DNA of 64,000 nucleotides from Spirosoma montaniterrae (GTDB lineage Bacteria > Bacteroidota > Bacteroidia > Cytophagales > Spirosomataceae): contig NZ_CP014263.1 of the NCBI RefSeq assembly GCF_001988955.1, positions 2,356,001 through 2,420,000 on the forward strand, written 5' to 3'. Of this stretch, positions 1 through 8,107 are shown piece by piece. Each line of letters begins with the position of its first letter. Position 1 is the stretch's first letter. Position numbers and translations under genes: made by a program. The notes under the pieces are model-generated. The model did no database searches and had not been told where the DNA came from. It saw only the letters and a list, made by a program, of their open reading frames with translations.

Positions 1-1
1 G

Positions 2-358
2 GATTATGTAGCCTGCTTCGACATATTTACGCTAACCTCACGCGAAGACCCCTACCCGCTCGTTATGCTGGAAGCCGGGCTGAACCACAATCCGGTGCTA
101 AGTTTTGCCGGGTCGGGCGGTAGCTCCGATTTTGTTGGCACCGATACGGGTTGCCTGATTCCATATGCCGACTTGTCGGTAATGGTGACTGCATTAATTC
201 GACTGGCCGATAATTCCGACGAACGAATTCGGCTGGGGGCTGTGTTCTACGACCGCGCCCTGGCTCATGATGTAGCCGTACTGGCTCCGAAATTATTGGC
301 TGACCTTGACACATTCGTTTTCCACCAACCTTCATCTGCCCGCTATGGTAATCGGTAG
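2..358 (+). CDS. Glycosyltransferase family 4, C-terminal part (5' end outside window)
   Basis: The frame is open from base 2, so the gene begins before the window; 118 residues are visible. They carry TSREDPYPLVMLEAG, the acceptor/donor-site signature of GT4 enzymes (usual form S-x-E-x-F/Y-P-L-V-x-L-E-A), then the GSGG segment and the C-terminal helix of the second Rossmann domain. GT4 enzymes move a sugar from a nucleotide donor onto a lipid-linked or polysaccharide acceptor at the cytoplasmic face of the membrane. The 3' end overlaps the next gene, which fits a polysaccharide operon. Acceptor and sugar cannot be read from the sequence. Confidence 0.85.
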   Translation, partial: DYVACFDIFTLTSREDPYPLVMLEAGLNHNPVLSFAGSGGSSDFVGTDTGCLIPYADLSVMVTALIRLADNSDERIRLGAVFYDRALAHDVAVLAPKLLADLDTFVFHQPSSARYGNR

Positions 359-1031
359 CGGGATGATTGCCCAACGATTCAGCGACTATCATGCTAATGA
401 TAACGTCGTAATTTTTGCATCGGGCGTATCGAATTCCAAGGAAACGCGTTCTGAACCATACGCCCGCGAACGGCAGTTGGTCGAAACTACGCTGGCGCAG
501 GCTGGTGAGCGTCTTTTCGTGTATTTTAGCACCGGCAGCATCAATGACCCCACCGAACAGGGGTCGGCCTACGTAGCCCACAAGCTGGCAATGGAAGAAC
601 TCATCAGCAGCCGGGCAATCCACTACCTGATAGTTCGGGCGTCGAACGTGGTGGGTGGCCCTGGTAATCCGCACACAATTCTGAATTATTTTTGGGAACG
701 GATTCAGCAGGATGAGCCATTTACCATCTGGCAATATGCCACCCGCAACCTGATTGATCTGGATGATTTATATGAAGCCGTGACACACTGCATAACGAAC
801 CCGGCCCGCTGGAATCAATTAGTCGTCATCGCTAATCCGTACTCGGTCAGTCCGCTCCAGATTGTTGAGGCCATTGAAATGCATACAAACCGGAAAGCGC
901 GGTACGAACTGATTGCGAAAGGGCTTCCTTTTTCATTTGATACGTACATCCACGATTTAATACCCATTAATGATGCCGACTGGCAACCGCACCCTTATTT
1001 ATTGCGCTTACTTCGGAAATATTACCTATGA
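306..1031 (+). CDS. NAD(P)-dependent epimerase/dehydratase-like (SDR) protein
   Basis: A 241-residue short-chain dehydrogenase/reductase. A glycine-rich loop GSGMIAQ lies at about residues 17-23, a substrate-serine segment STGSI at 75-79, and the catalytic pair Y89-K93 in YVAHK. Such proteins usually epimerise, reduce or dehydrate nucleotide sugars; its place among glycosyltransferases supports that. The start is uncertain. TTG at 306 leaves room for the first beta strand but overlaps the upstream gene by 53 bases; ATG at 345 overlaps by 14 bases but leaves only three residues before the glycine loop. It is shorter than typical extended SDRs (about 310 residues), so its substrate pocket may be reduced. 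The end overlaps the next start by 4 bases (ATGA). Confidence 0.75.
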   Translation: MTHSFSTNLHLPAMVIGSGMIAQRFSDYHANDNVVIFASGVSNSKETRSEPYARERQLVETTLAQAGERLFVYFSTGSINDPTEQGSAYVAHKLAMEELISSRAIHYLIVRASNVVGGPGNPHTILNYFWERIQQDEPFTIWQYATRNLIDLDDLYEAVTHCITNPARWNQLVVIANPYSVSPLQIVEAIEMHTNRKARYELIAKGLPFSFDTYIHDLIPINDADWQPHPYLLRLLRKYYL

Positions 1032-2014
1032 CACTTGTCTTTACCATTTGTTCGATTAACTATCTGGCTCAGGCCCGCACGTTAGGCGACTCGCTCCGGC
1101 AAACAAACCCTGATTATCAGTATGTAATCGGTTTGGTTGATAAGCTGAATGTAGCGAATTTGCCCGATGAACTGATGCCGGAATATACCATGCTGGAGGT
1201 CGACAAAATTGGAATTCCCAACTTTGCGGCCATGTGCGACCGGTATGACATAACTGAATTAAATACTGCCGTTAAACCTTTTTACATCGATTATTTCTAT
1301 AAATCATATTCAGAAGTCACTAAAATTATTTACTTTGACCCTGATATAATCGTTTATCAGCCTTTAACCGGTTTGAATCAGGCATTGGAGCAGCATAGTC
1401 TCGTACTAACGCCCCATACCTGTTCGCCAACACCCGACTGGGAACGGCCCAATGAGCAACATCATTTGAATACAGGTATTTTCAATCTCGGATTCATTGG
1501 TTTGCGAAATGACGGCACGGCCCGGTCGTTTGTCGACTGGTGGAAAGACCGTCTGGTATATGAGTGCCGAATTGACCTGTGTGCGGGCCTGTTCGTTGAC
1601 CAGCACTGGGTTAATTTTGCGCCCGTGTATCACAACAATGTGCTGATTGAGCGGCATTTAGGCTATAATGTAGCCTACTGGAATTTACACGAACGGCAGT
1701 TATGGCAACATGTAACGGGCGACTGGATGGTAAATGAGGTAGAAAAATTACAGTTTTTTCATTACAGCGGTTACAACCCTGATCGCCCCGATGAGGTCTC
1801 TAAGTACCAAACCCGTTATACGTTCAGCCAACGGCCCGATGCCCGACCGCTGTTCGAGTATTACCGGGAGCGGCTGCTGGCAAATTTTAATACCGAATAC
1901 CGACGGTATCCATGTGTGTACATTAAGCCTCCGAAGGTATTACTGTACCAGCGGGTGCGAAAGGCGATCAACTCGCCCATTAATCAACTTATCGCGTTGT
2001 TAGAATCAAATTGA
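1028..2014 (+). CDS. GT8-like glycosyltransferase with DPD motif
   Basis: A 328-residue GT-A fold protein. The N-terminus (FTICSINYLAQARTLGDSL) resembles the nucleotide-binding start of GT8-like enzymes. The metal-binding DxD is D104-P105-D106 in YFDPDIIV, followed by LNTGIFNLGF, typical of the acceptor loop. It is paralogous to the gene at 4924-5940, with the same start pattern, the same DxD position and a shared YNVAYWNLHER/HTGIWNLPER block. The ATGA overlap with the SDR gene and a 1-base gap to the next gene imply co-translation. Sugar and linkage are unknown. Confidence 0.8.
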   Translation: MTLVFTICSINYLAQARTLGDSLRQTNPDYQYVIGLVDKLNVANLPDELMPEYTMLEVDKIGIPNFAAMCDRYDITELNTAVKPFYIDYFYKSYSEVTKIIYFDPDIIVYQPLTGLNQALEQHSLVLTPHTCSPTPDWERPNEQHHLNTGIFNLGFIGLRNDGTARSFVDWWKDRLVYECRIDLCAGLFVDQHWVNFAPVYHNNVLIERHLGYNVAYWNLHERQLWQHVTGDWMVNEVEKLQFFHYSGYNPDRPDEVSKYQTRYTFSQRPDARPLFEYYRERLLANFNTEYRRYPCVYIKPPKVLLYQRVRKAINSPINQLIALLESN

Positions 2015-2015
2015 T

Positions 2016-3050
2016 ATGGCTTCGTGGCCGCGCTTTCGGGCACTCTGGATTTATCGATTTCATAAATATACCCATCGATTGGGTAAGGTTTGGTCGTTTC
2101 TACGGAAATACCTGTATCTGCGTCTGCTCAAAGCCAGATTGGGTAATCGCAGAATAGTCGCCATTATTCTATCCGAACAAATGGGCGACATTATTGCCTG
2201 TGAGCCGGTTGCCCGCGAGGTTCGTCGGCAGCATCCGCATGAATACATCATCTGGGTCGTGCGGGAACCTTACCTCGAACTGGTCCGGTATCATCCCGAT
2301 CTCGATGGCTTCCTGATTGAAAAATGCCCCAGCGAACGCGATTGGCTTTTGAAAGCCGGTGTTTATGACGTGGTGTATAACATGCACATTTCGCATCGGA
2401 AATGTCGCTACTGTGGGGGCGATCCGGTAAATCCAACCGCCGATAAGCTTGGGCTTACGTTCGATAATTATTACGATCAGGGCGATCTGTTGTATGTTTT
2501 CTCACAGGCCGCAGGTCTTCCCGCCCTTACCGACGATCCGAAGATGTACATACCCGACTCCGTTCGCAGTCAGGTAGCATCGCTCCATTTACCTCCGCGT
2601 CCTATCGTTATTCACTGCCAATCGAGCCACGTACTGCGCGATTGGCCTGCCGAACATTGGAATCAGTTGGTGAGCTGGCTGTTAGCCAATTATCCGCACT
2701 CAATTGTCGAAGTGGGTTTACAGCCGGTTGTTAATCTGGAGCACCCCCGCTTCCGAAGTTTATGCGGTCAGTTGAATTTACTGGAAACGGCGGCTGTTAT
2801 TGAGCAGGCCCGCTTATTTATTGGCATCGACAGCGGTCCGGCACACATGGCTAATGCAGGTCATATAGACGGTGTTATTTTATTGGGCCAACTGTTTAAT
2901 TTTGTGCGTTATTTGCCTTACTCAGGCCGTTACAAGCGTGGCGACGGCGTTACGATAGTAAACAATATTGGTCATCCCTGCGCCGAACTTCCCTATGCCT
3001 GGGTGCAACGGGCAGTGGAGCAGCGGCTGGGTCAGCCCAAATTAGTATGA
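2016..3050 (+). CDS. Glycosyltransferase family 9 (heptosyltransferase-like)
   Basis: A 344-residue GT-B protein. LSEQMGDIIACEPVAREV, near residue 52, matches the GDxL/I-type loop of heptosyltransferases, and FIGIDSGPAHMANA near residue 270 is the family's donor-site signature (G-x-D-S/T-G-x-x-H-x-A). GT9 members add heptose or other sugars to lipopolysaccharide core or similar acceptors from the cytoplasmic side. The segment CRYCGGDP has a paired cysteine that is not a general family trait. It overlaps the next gene by 4 bases (ATGA). Assignment to family is firm; the donor sugar is not known. Confidence 0.85.
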   Translation: MASWPRFRALWIYRFHKYTHRLGKVWSFLRKYLYLRLLKARLGNRRIVAIILSEQMGDIIACEPVAREVRRQHPHEYIIWVVREPYLELVRYHPDLDGFLIEKCPSERDWLLKAGVYDVVYNMHISHRKCRYCGGDPVNPTADKLGLTFDNYYDQGDLLYVFSQAAGLPALTDDPKMYIPDSVRSQVASLHLPPRPIVIHCQSSHVLRDWPAEHWNQLVSWLLANYPHSIVEVGLQPVVNLEHPRFRSLCGQLNLLETAAVIEQARLFIGIDSGPAHMANAGHIDGVILLGQLFNFVRYLPYSGRYKRGDGVTIVNNIGHPCAELPYAWVQRAVEQRLGQPKLV

Positions 3051-3874
3051 TGAATAAATCAGCGGCACAAGTAGCCGTCGTAGTACCCGTATACAAAACG
3101 CAACTAACCGCCTACGAACGCATCGCATTAACGCAATGCGTTCGTATTTTAGGTAGCTACCCCATTATTTTAGTGGCTCCGCATGGGCTTTCTATTTCCG
3201 AATACCGAGAAATATGCCCAACTTTGACGGTGCGAACGTTCGATAAACACTATTTTGCCAGCATACAGGGATACAATCAACTTATGCTGGCTGAAGAATT
3301 TTATCAGGCGTTTACTGACTTTACCTACATGCTGATTCATCAGTTAGACGCTTTTGTTTTTCAGGATGAACTGGCGGAATGGTGTCAACGCGGCTATGAC
3401 TACATTGGTGCCCCCTGGCTGCGCGACCGTGATTTCACTAATTGGGGCGACGCTACCTGGTTTCGAACCAAACAATTCATAGCCACACTGCTTAACCTGA
3501 AAAAGCCAGACGGCATCACACCACGCGAAATCATCAGTCTCAACGCGGTGGGAAATGGCGGCTTGTCGCTCCGGCGCGTTGCAACCATGATTACGTCGTT
3601 GCGTCGGTTTAGAAGTCGGCTCAACGAATACCATCAAAATCATCAGGATCAGTATAACGAAGATGTTTTTTGGGGTATAGAAGTAAATCGCTACTGGCCG
3701 TTTCTACGTATTCCATCGTACCGAACGGCACTGCGCTTTGCGGTTGAGTTTTATCCACAACGAGCTATTGAAACATATAACAAAGGCAAGCTTCCATTTG
3801 GATGCCATGCCTGGGATATTCACGGAACTGATTACTGGCGGCCTATTTTTGCCCGGTATGGTTACCAAATTTGA
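3047..3874 (+). CDS. DUF5672 family protein, glycosyltransferase-associated
   Basis: A 275-residue protein recognised as DUF5672. The N-terminal strand is VAVVVPVYKTQLTAYERIAL, then LIHQLDAFVF (a possible D-x-D/D-A metal region), YDYIGAPWLRD, and NAVGNGGLSLRR, a glycine-asparagine block often seen in acceptor loops of GT-A enzymes; the tail has FGCHAWD. The family has no firmly assigned reaction that I know of, but it is found in polysaccharide clusters and probably transfers a sugar; that part is inference. Both ends overlap neighbouring genes by 4 bases if the next gene starts at TTG 3871. Confidence 0.8.
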   Translation: MMNKSAAQVAVVVPVYKTQLTAYERIALTQCVRILGSYPIILVAPHGLSISEYREICPTLTVRTFDKHYFASIQGYNQLMLAEEFYQAFTDFTYMLIHQLDAFVFQDELAEWCQRGYDYIGAPWLRDRDFTNWGDATWFRTKQFIATLLNLKKPDGITPREIISLNAVGNGGLSLRRVATMITSLRRFRSRLNEYHQNHQDQYNEDVFWGIEVNRYWPFLRIPSYRTALRFAVEFYPQRAIETYNKGKLPFGCHAWDIHGTDYWRPIFARYGYQI

Positions 3875-4905
3875 GCGAACAAATGATTGCATCGGAACGG
3901 CCAACGATCTCGATTGCTATGTGTACATACAATGGCAGCGCACATCTGCCAGAGCAATGGCAGAGTTTGATTGACCAGAAACAGCATCCCGATGAGGTGG
4001 TCGTCTGCGATGACCAATCTACCGATAATACAATCGAGATACTTCAACAACTTGCTGCCGAAGCCCCTTTTCCGGTTCATATCAGTCAAAATTCAACCCG
4101 GCTGGGCTTTAATAAAAATTTTGAAGGTGCCCTCTCTGCGTGTACGGGTGACTTGATTTTCATCTGCGATCAGGATGACCATTGGTTGCCTGAAAAAATC
4201 AGCCGAATGACTCAATACATGATTGATCATCCTGAAGCGCAGCTAACGTTTTGTAACAGTTGGGTTACTGACGAAGACCTGAACGGGCGTGAAAGCCGGT
4301 TTTGGGAATGGATTCGATTTGATAAACAGGCACAGAAACGCTGGAAATCAGGCGATATGATGGATGTTATGCTCGACGGTAATCGAGTTATGGGCTGCGC
4401 AACCGTTATTCGACGCACGTATCTGGCAACCATTCTGCCTATTCCAACCGAAATTCCGGGGTATATTTATGACGGATGGATCGGTTTGGTTGGTGCTGCC
4501 GAAAATACGATTCATTTTTTAGACATACCCCTCCAGCTTTATCGTACACACGGCCAACAGGAAGTGGGCGTGCGCGTGGAAGAGCCAATGGAGCGTATTC
4601 GCCTGCGCGACCGCCTTAGCCGGCATCGGGCCAAAAAACTGGCTCCACTACGCGAGAAACAGGCACAATTGACTGTGATTAATCGCCTTCTATCGGAACG
4701 AGTATCGCCCGATGCGCCGGGTATCCCACTGTTACGCAGGCGGTTATCCCATTTCACCATGCGTTCCTGCCTGCCACACGACCGAATCAAACGGCTTGGC
4801 CCCGTGCTGAACAGTTTGCGTCAGGGTAATTATAAACGCTATGCCGATGTTGCCGCCAATTGGTATGCGCCTTATCTGGCCGCTTTGGGCGATTTGCTTG
4901 AATGA
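3871..4905 (+). CDS. Glycosyltransferase family 2
   Basis: A 344-residue GT2 protein. TISIAMCTYNG starts the GT-A fold, VVCDDQSTDNT at about residues 45-55 binds the nucleotide, and FICDQDDHW holds the DxD metal site (D-Q-D-D). The C-terminal 100 residues are basic and helical. The start is TTG at 3871 in a TTGA overlap with the previous stop, or ATG at 3883 without overlap; neither has a clear ribosome site. It probably adds one sugar of the repeat unit at the cytoplasmic membrane. Similar proteins are often annotated as rhamnosyltransferases, but the sugar cannot be deduced here. Confidence 0.85.
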   Translation: MSEQMIASERPTISIAMCTYNGSAHLPEQWQSLIDQKQHPDEVVVCDDQSTDNTIEILQQLAAEAPFPVHISQNSTRLGFNKNFEGALSACTGDLIFICDQDDHWLPEKISRMTQYMIDHPEAQLTFCNSWVTDEDLNGRESRFWEWIRFDKQAQKRWKSGDMMDVMLDGNRVMGCATVIRRTYLATILPIPTEIPGYIYDGWIGLVGAAENTIHFLDIPLQLYRTHGQQEVGVRVEEPMERIRLRDRLSRHRAKKLAPLREKQAQLTVINRLLSERVSPDAPGIPLLRRRLSHFTMRSCLPHDRIKRLGPVLNSLRQGNYKRYADVAANWYAPYLAALGDLLE

Positions 4906-4923
4906 GTTAGTTTTGCGCCTACT

Positions 4924-5940
4924 GTGTTAGTAACGATTTGTAACATCCGCCAACTGCCCCAGGCATTTGCCCTCGGCGACAGTTTTATTCGACAGACGCC
5001 CCTGCAAACCGGCTCGTCGCCCGCCGTACTCATTGGTCTGGCCGACGACCCGGCCCGTTTACCGGCTAATTTCGAGTCGCCCTTTCCACTCGTACCTGTC
5101 AGCAACTTTCTCTCCGACAGTCAGTTAGCTGACTTGTCGGCAGCCTATACGCCAACTGAATTTGCGGCTGCCTGTAAACCAGCCTTTATTGCCGATGTGT
5201 TTCAACGATACGCTGATGTCGACGACGTTATCTATGCTGATCCAAACATTTTCTTTGTCAGTAGCACAATCCTAATAACCGACCGGCTTCGGCAAAGTAC
5301 CCTACTGCTCACGCCCTACGTGACGCGTAGTCCGGGCGACGGCTTATGGCCCGACGAAAAGTTTTTTCAGAACGTTGGCCTGTACAATGCCGATTTTCTG
5401 GCTTTCCGCCGGTCAGATGAAACCGCGCGAATGCTGACTTGGTGGCAGGACCGCACCACAGGGCGCGCCCGTATCGACTTCTGCGAAGGGCTTTGTACCG
5501 ACCAGATCTGGTTGATGCACGTACCTGTATTTTTTCGCGACGTACAGATCATCAAAAATCCGGGCTGGCACACAGGCATCTGGAATTTGCCCGAACGCCG
5601 GTTAGACAAAACGCCTGAGGGCTGGGTTGTTTCAGTACCGGCAGAGCAGAATCAGCCGCTGTTGTTTGCCAATTTCAAAGGGCTATACAACCGAAATGAA
5701 GGCTTTTTCCCCCATCAGACCCGGCTCAGTCTCGCCAGCCGTCCCGATGTTCGCACCCTGCTGACCGTTTATCAGCAAGCATTGTCGGTGCACCTGCATC
5801 CGGCCCTTGCTCAGGTAAGTCCCGCCCTTGGTCAACGTTCTGAACCCGTGATCTTACGCGGCTGGCGGCATACGCTCGTGCGCTCGTTACGAAACATGGT
5901 AAAGTACGTAAATCAGGTTCCCCTTCCTGCCGTTCGGTAA
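4924..5940 (+). CDS. GT8-like glycosyltransferase paralogue with altered DPN metal motif
   Basis: A 338-residue paralogue of the gene at 1028-2014. It starts at GTG 4924 (LVTICNIRQLPQAFALGDSF) and keeps the fold landmarks FFQNVGLYNADFLAF and GWHTGIWNLPERRL. At the position of the metal-binding DPD it has D106-P107-N108 (YADPNIFFV), so the second aspartate is replaced by asparagine. The enzyme may bind metal differently, use another donor, or be weak; this is inference from one residue. It is the last gene of the tight run 2-5940 and is followed by a promoter-like box. Confidence 0.78.
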   Translation: MLVTICNIRQLPQAFALGDSFIRQTPLQTGSSPAVLIGLADDPARLPANFESPFPLVPVSNFLSDSQLADLSAAYTPTEFAAACKPAFIADVFQRYADVDDVIYADPNIFFVSSTILITDRLRQSTLLLTPYVTRSPGDGLWPDEKFFQNVGLYNADFLAFRRSDETARMLTWWQDRTTGRARIDFCEGLCTDQIWLMHVPVFFRDVQIIKNPGWHTGIWNLPERRLDKTPEGWVVSVPAEQNQPLLFANFKGLYNRNEGFFPHQTRLSLASRPDVRTLLTVYQQALSVHLHPALAQVSPALGQRSEPVILRGWRHTLVRSLRNMVKYVNQVPLPAVR

Positions 5941-5991
5941 GAGGTTGACGCGGAAGTCAGGAGCGTATCTGGGTTTTATTAATAAAAATCG

Positions 5992-5999
5992 TACTTTTG
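5992..5999 (+). promoter_or_regulatory. Promoter -7 box (TACTTTTG)
   Basis: TACTTTTG is a perfect match to the Bacteroidetes -7 consensus TAnnTTTG, 62 bases before the GT4 start at 6054. No clear -33 TTG lies at the expected distance. A transcript from here would begin near 6005 and carry a short leader with a small ORF and a hairpin. Confidence 0.45.
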
Positions 6000-6012
6000 C
6001 AGACACGATTCT

Positions 6013-6057
6013 ATGAAAAATACAAACGTTACTGTTTGTAGGTTTTCTTTTTCATGA
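6013..6057 (+). CDS. Possible 14-codon leader peptide overlapping the GT4 start
   Basis: ATG at 6013 opens a frame encoding MKNTNVTVCRFSFS and stops with TGA at 6055-6057, in an ATGA overlap with the start of the next gene. The same bases form a hairpin: ATGAAAAA (6013-6020) pairs with TTTTTCAT (6048-6055), and TACAAAC (6021-6027) with GTTTGTA (6034-6040). The GT4 start codon is therefore inside the stem. Translation of the small ORF would open the stem and couple to the main gene. The overlap and pairing are seen directly; a regulatory role is inference. Confidence 0.35.
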   Translation: MKNTNVTVCRFSFS

Positions 6058-7163
6058 AAGTACTTTACGACCATCAATCGTTCACGGGACTCAGTTACGG
6101 GGGCGTTTCCCGGTATTTTTTTGAACTGATGCGTTCGTTCTCGAAACGATCCGACATTGCCTTTGAGTTATCGTTACGATTATCAAACAACGAGTACCTC
6201 GATCAGGTATCGTTCAGCAGGCATATGCGCTACCGCAGCCTTGCCCGTTCAATGAATGTTAATCGACTGGCTTCGGCCCTTAATCGGCAGTATAGTCTGA
6301 GCCGAATTCGGTCGGGGAATTTCGATGTTTTTCATCCCACCTATTACCACCGTTATTTCCTGAAAGCCATTGGCAATAAGCCATTTGCGGTTACGTTTCA
6401 CGATGCCACGAGCGAACGCTACGGCGAATTGTATCCCGACCTCGGCGAAGGCTTATACGACGTAAAAAAACAACTAATGCGTCGGGCCGACTGCATTATC
6501 TCGGTGTCGGAGTTTTCCAAGCAGGAGATTCTGCGCTACTTCCCTATCGAACCCGAAAAAATCCACGTCATTCATCTCGGCACAAGTCTGGCCGAACAGG
6601 CCGCTTCAGTAAATTCAGATCCGGCGTTGGTGCCTTTTTCGTATTTGCTTTACGTTGGCAAACGACCTTTGTACAAAAACTTTAACGGGTTTTTCCGGGC
6701 TGTTCAGCCTGTGTTGCAGCAGCACCCCGATTTGCATTTGGTCTGTGCTGGCGGTGGGCCTTTTAGCCGCGACGAGCAGGGTTTGTTTCATGCGGCCCGC
6801 TTAGCCAATCGCGTCCATTACCGCCCCGTTACCGATACCGGGCTGATGAATCTGTATAAACATGCCGAGGCATTCGTTTTTCCGTCATTGAATGAAGGAT
6901 TTGGCATTCCTGTTCTCGAAGCGTTTAGTGGCGGGTGCCCGGTTATTTTGAGCGACCGCAGCTCACTGCCCGAAGTAGCGGGCGATGCTGCCGTTTATTT
7001 CGACCCGGAAAACGACGATTCGATAGCGCAGGCCGTTGAACGTGTATTGACTGATAAAGCACTTCAGGATCAATTGCGTCGGCGCGGCACCGAGCGACTT
7101 TCGCATTTTTCGTGTGAGAAAACCGCCCGGCAAACGCTGGAGGTCTATCAATCCCTCTGCTAA
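6054..7163 (+). CDS. Glycosyltransferase family 4
   Basis: A 369-residue GT-B enzyme with an N-terminal acceptor domain (YDHQSFTGLSYGGVSRYFFEL). The linker region LLYVGKRPLYKNFNG starts the GT4 C-terminal domain, and FVFPSLNEGFGIPVLEAFSGG is the EX7E donor site. It ends 8 bases before the next GT2 start, so the two are probably co-transcribed. It is likely a mannosyl- or glucosyl-type transferase acting on the growing repeat unit; the sugar is unknown. Its ATG overlaps the stop of a possible leader ORF. Confidence 0.9.
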   Translation: MKVLYDHQSFTGLSYGGVSRYFFELMRSFSKRSDIAFELSLRLSNNEYLDQVSFSRHMRYRSLARSMNVNRLASALNRQYSLSRIRSGNFDVFHPTYYHRYFLKAIGNKPFAVTFHDATSERYGELYPDLGEGLYDVKKQLMRRADCIISVSEFSKQEILRYFPIEPEKIHVIHLGTSLAEQAASVNSDPALVPFSYLLYVGKRPLYKNFNGFFRAVQPVLQQHPDLHLVCAGGGPFSRDEQGLFHAARLANRVHYRPVTDTGLMNLYKHAEAFVFPSLNEGFGIPVLEAFSGGCPVILSDRSSLPEVAGDAAVYFDPENDDSIAQAVERVLTDKALQDQLRRRGTERLSHFSCEKTARQTLEVYQSLC

Positions 7164-7170
7164 TTCATCC

Positions 7171-8070
7171 ATGACCTCAACTCACGCATCGCTCCAGGCG
7201 TTTGTTACGCAGCCCTATCAGCCACAGCCAGCCCTGTCGGCCAACGGGCAGTCGTTCCCGAAACTGACAGTCGTAACGCCCTCGTATAATCAGGCAGTTT
7301 ATCTGGAACGAACGATCCTGAGCGTATTGAATCAGCAGTATCCGAACATAGAATATTTTATCATAGACGGCGGTTCGACTGATGGGAGCGTCGATATTAT
7401 CAGGAAGTACGAGCCTTATCTGGCCGGGTGGGTGAGCGAAAAAGACAAAGGACAGACCGATGCTATTAATAAAGGCTTTCGGCTGGCTACCGGCGATTTT
7501 GTAGCATTTCAGAATTCCGACGATGTGTATGCGCCCGGAGCCTTCCACCGCGTAGCCGACGCCTGGCGCATGGCTCCCGAAACCGATGTTTTTTTCGGCG
7601 ATATGTACATTACCGACGAAGAAGACGTTGTTCTGGAAGAAATGCGGGCACCGTCGTTCTGCGCCGAATGCCAGATCTATGAGGGTATGCAGGTGTTTAA
7701 TCAGTCGTTGTTTATTCGCCGAAGTCGTTTGGAGCAGTTTGGGCTGCTTGACGAGAGTCTGCGTTTTGTGATTGATTATGAGATTATTGCCCGGCTGGGC
7801 GTTCAGGCGGGTGTCCGGTTTCGGCATGTTGATGGCTTCTGGGGCGGTTTTCGCATACAACCCGATGCCAAATCGTCGAACATTGCCGCCACGGTGGGCA
7901 TTCAGGAGCATCAACGCGTGAAAGAACGCTACGAGCCTATGCTTCGCACATCGCTTGGTGCATCGTTCTGGCAGCGATATTGCCGTATCCGTAAATTAAT
8001 GACATTTGTATTGAAGGGTGAATTTGGCTACGTCCGGCATCGGCTGCAACTGCGGCAGGGGCGGTCGTAA
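7171..8070 (+). CDS. Glycosyltransferase family 2 (WcaA-like)
   Basis: A 299-residue protein when started at ATG 7171 (MTSTHASL...). The frame is open further upstream but that part lies inside the GT4 gene. LTVVTPSYNQAVYLERTI opens the GT2 domain; FIIDGGSTDGSVDII binds the nucleotide; FQNSDDVYAPGA carries the metal-binding S-D-D; VFNQSLFIRRS is the acceptor segment. The pattern resembles the gene at 17135-17914. It is placed between a GT4 gene and the O-antigen ligase/polymerase-like gene, so it probably builds the same repeat unit. Confidence 0.88.
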   Translation: MTSTHASLQAFVTQPYQPQPALSANGQSFPKLTVVTPSYNQAVYLERTILSVLNQQYPNIEYFIIDGGSTDGSVDIIRKYEPYLAGWVSEKDKGQTDAINKGFRLATGDFVAFQNSDDVYAPGAFHRVADAWRMAPETDVFFGDMYITDEEDVVLEEMRAPSFCAECQIYEGMQVFNQSLFIRRSRLEQFGLLDESLRFVIDYEIIARLGVQAGVRFRHVDGFWGGFRIQPDAKSSNIAATVGIQEHQRVKERYEPMLRTSLGASFWQRYCRIRKLMTFVLKGEFGYVRHRLQLRQGRS

Positions 8071-8107
8071 CCAACGCGCTTCGCTTCGTTAACCATATTG
8101 ACTACGC

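Noticed and set aside
7177..7914. 245-codon open frame on the minus strand
   Set aside because: It is antisense to a well-supported GT2 gene, and its product shows no recognisable motif.
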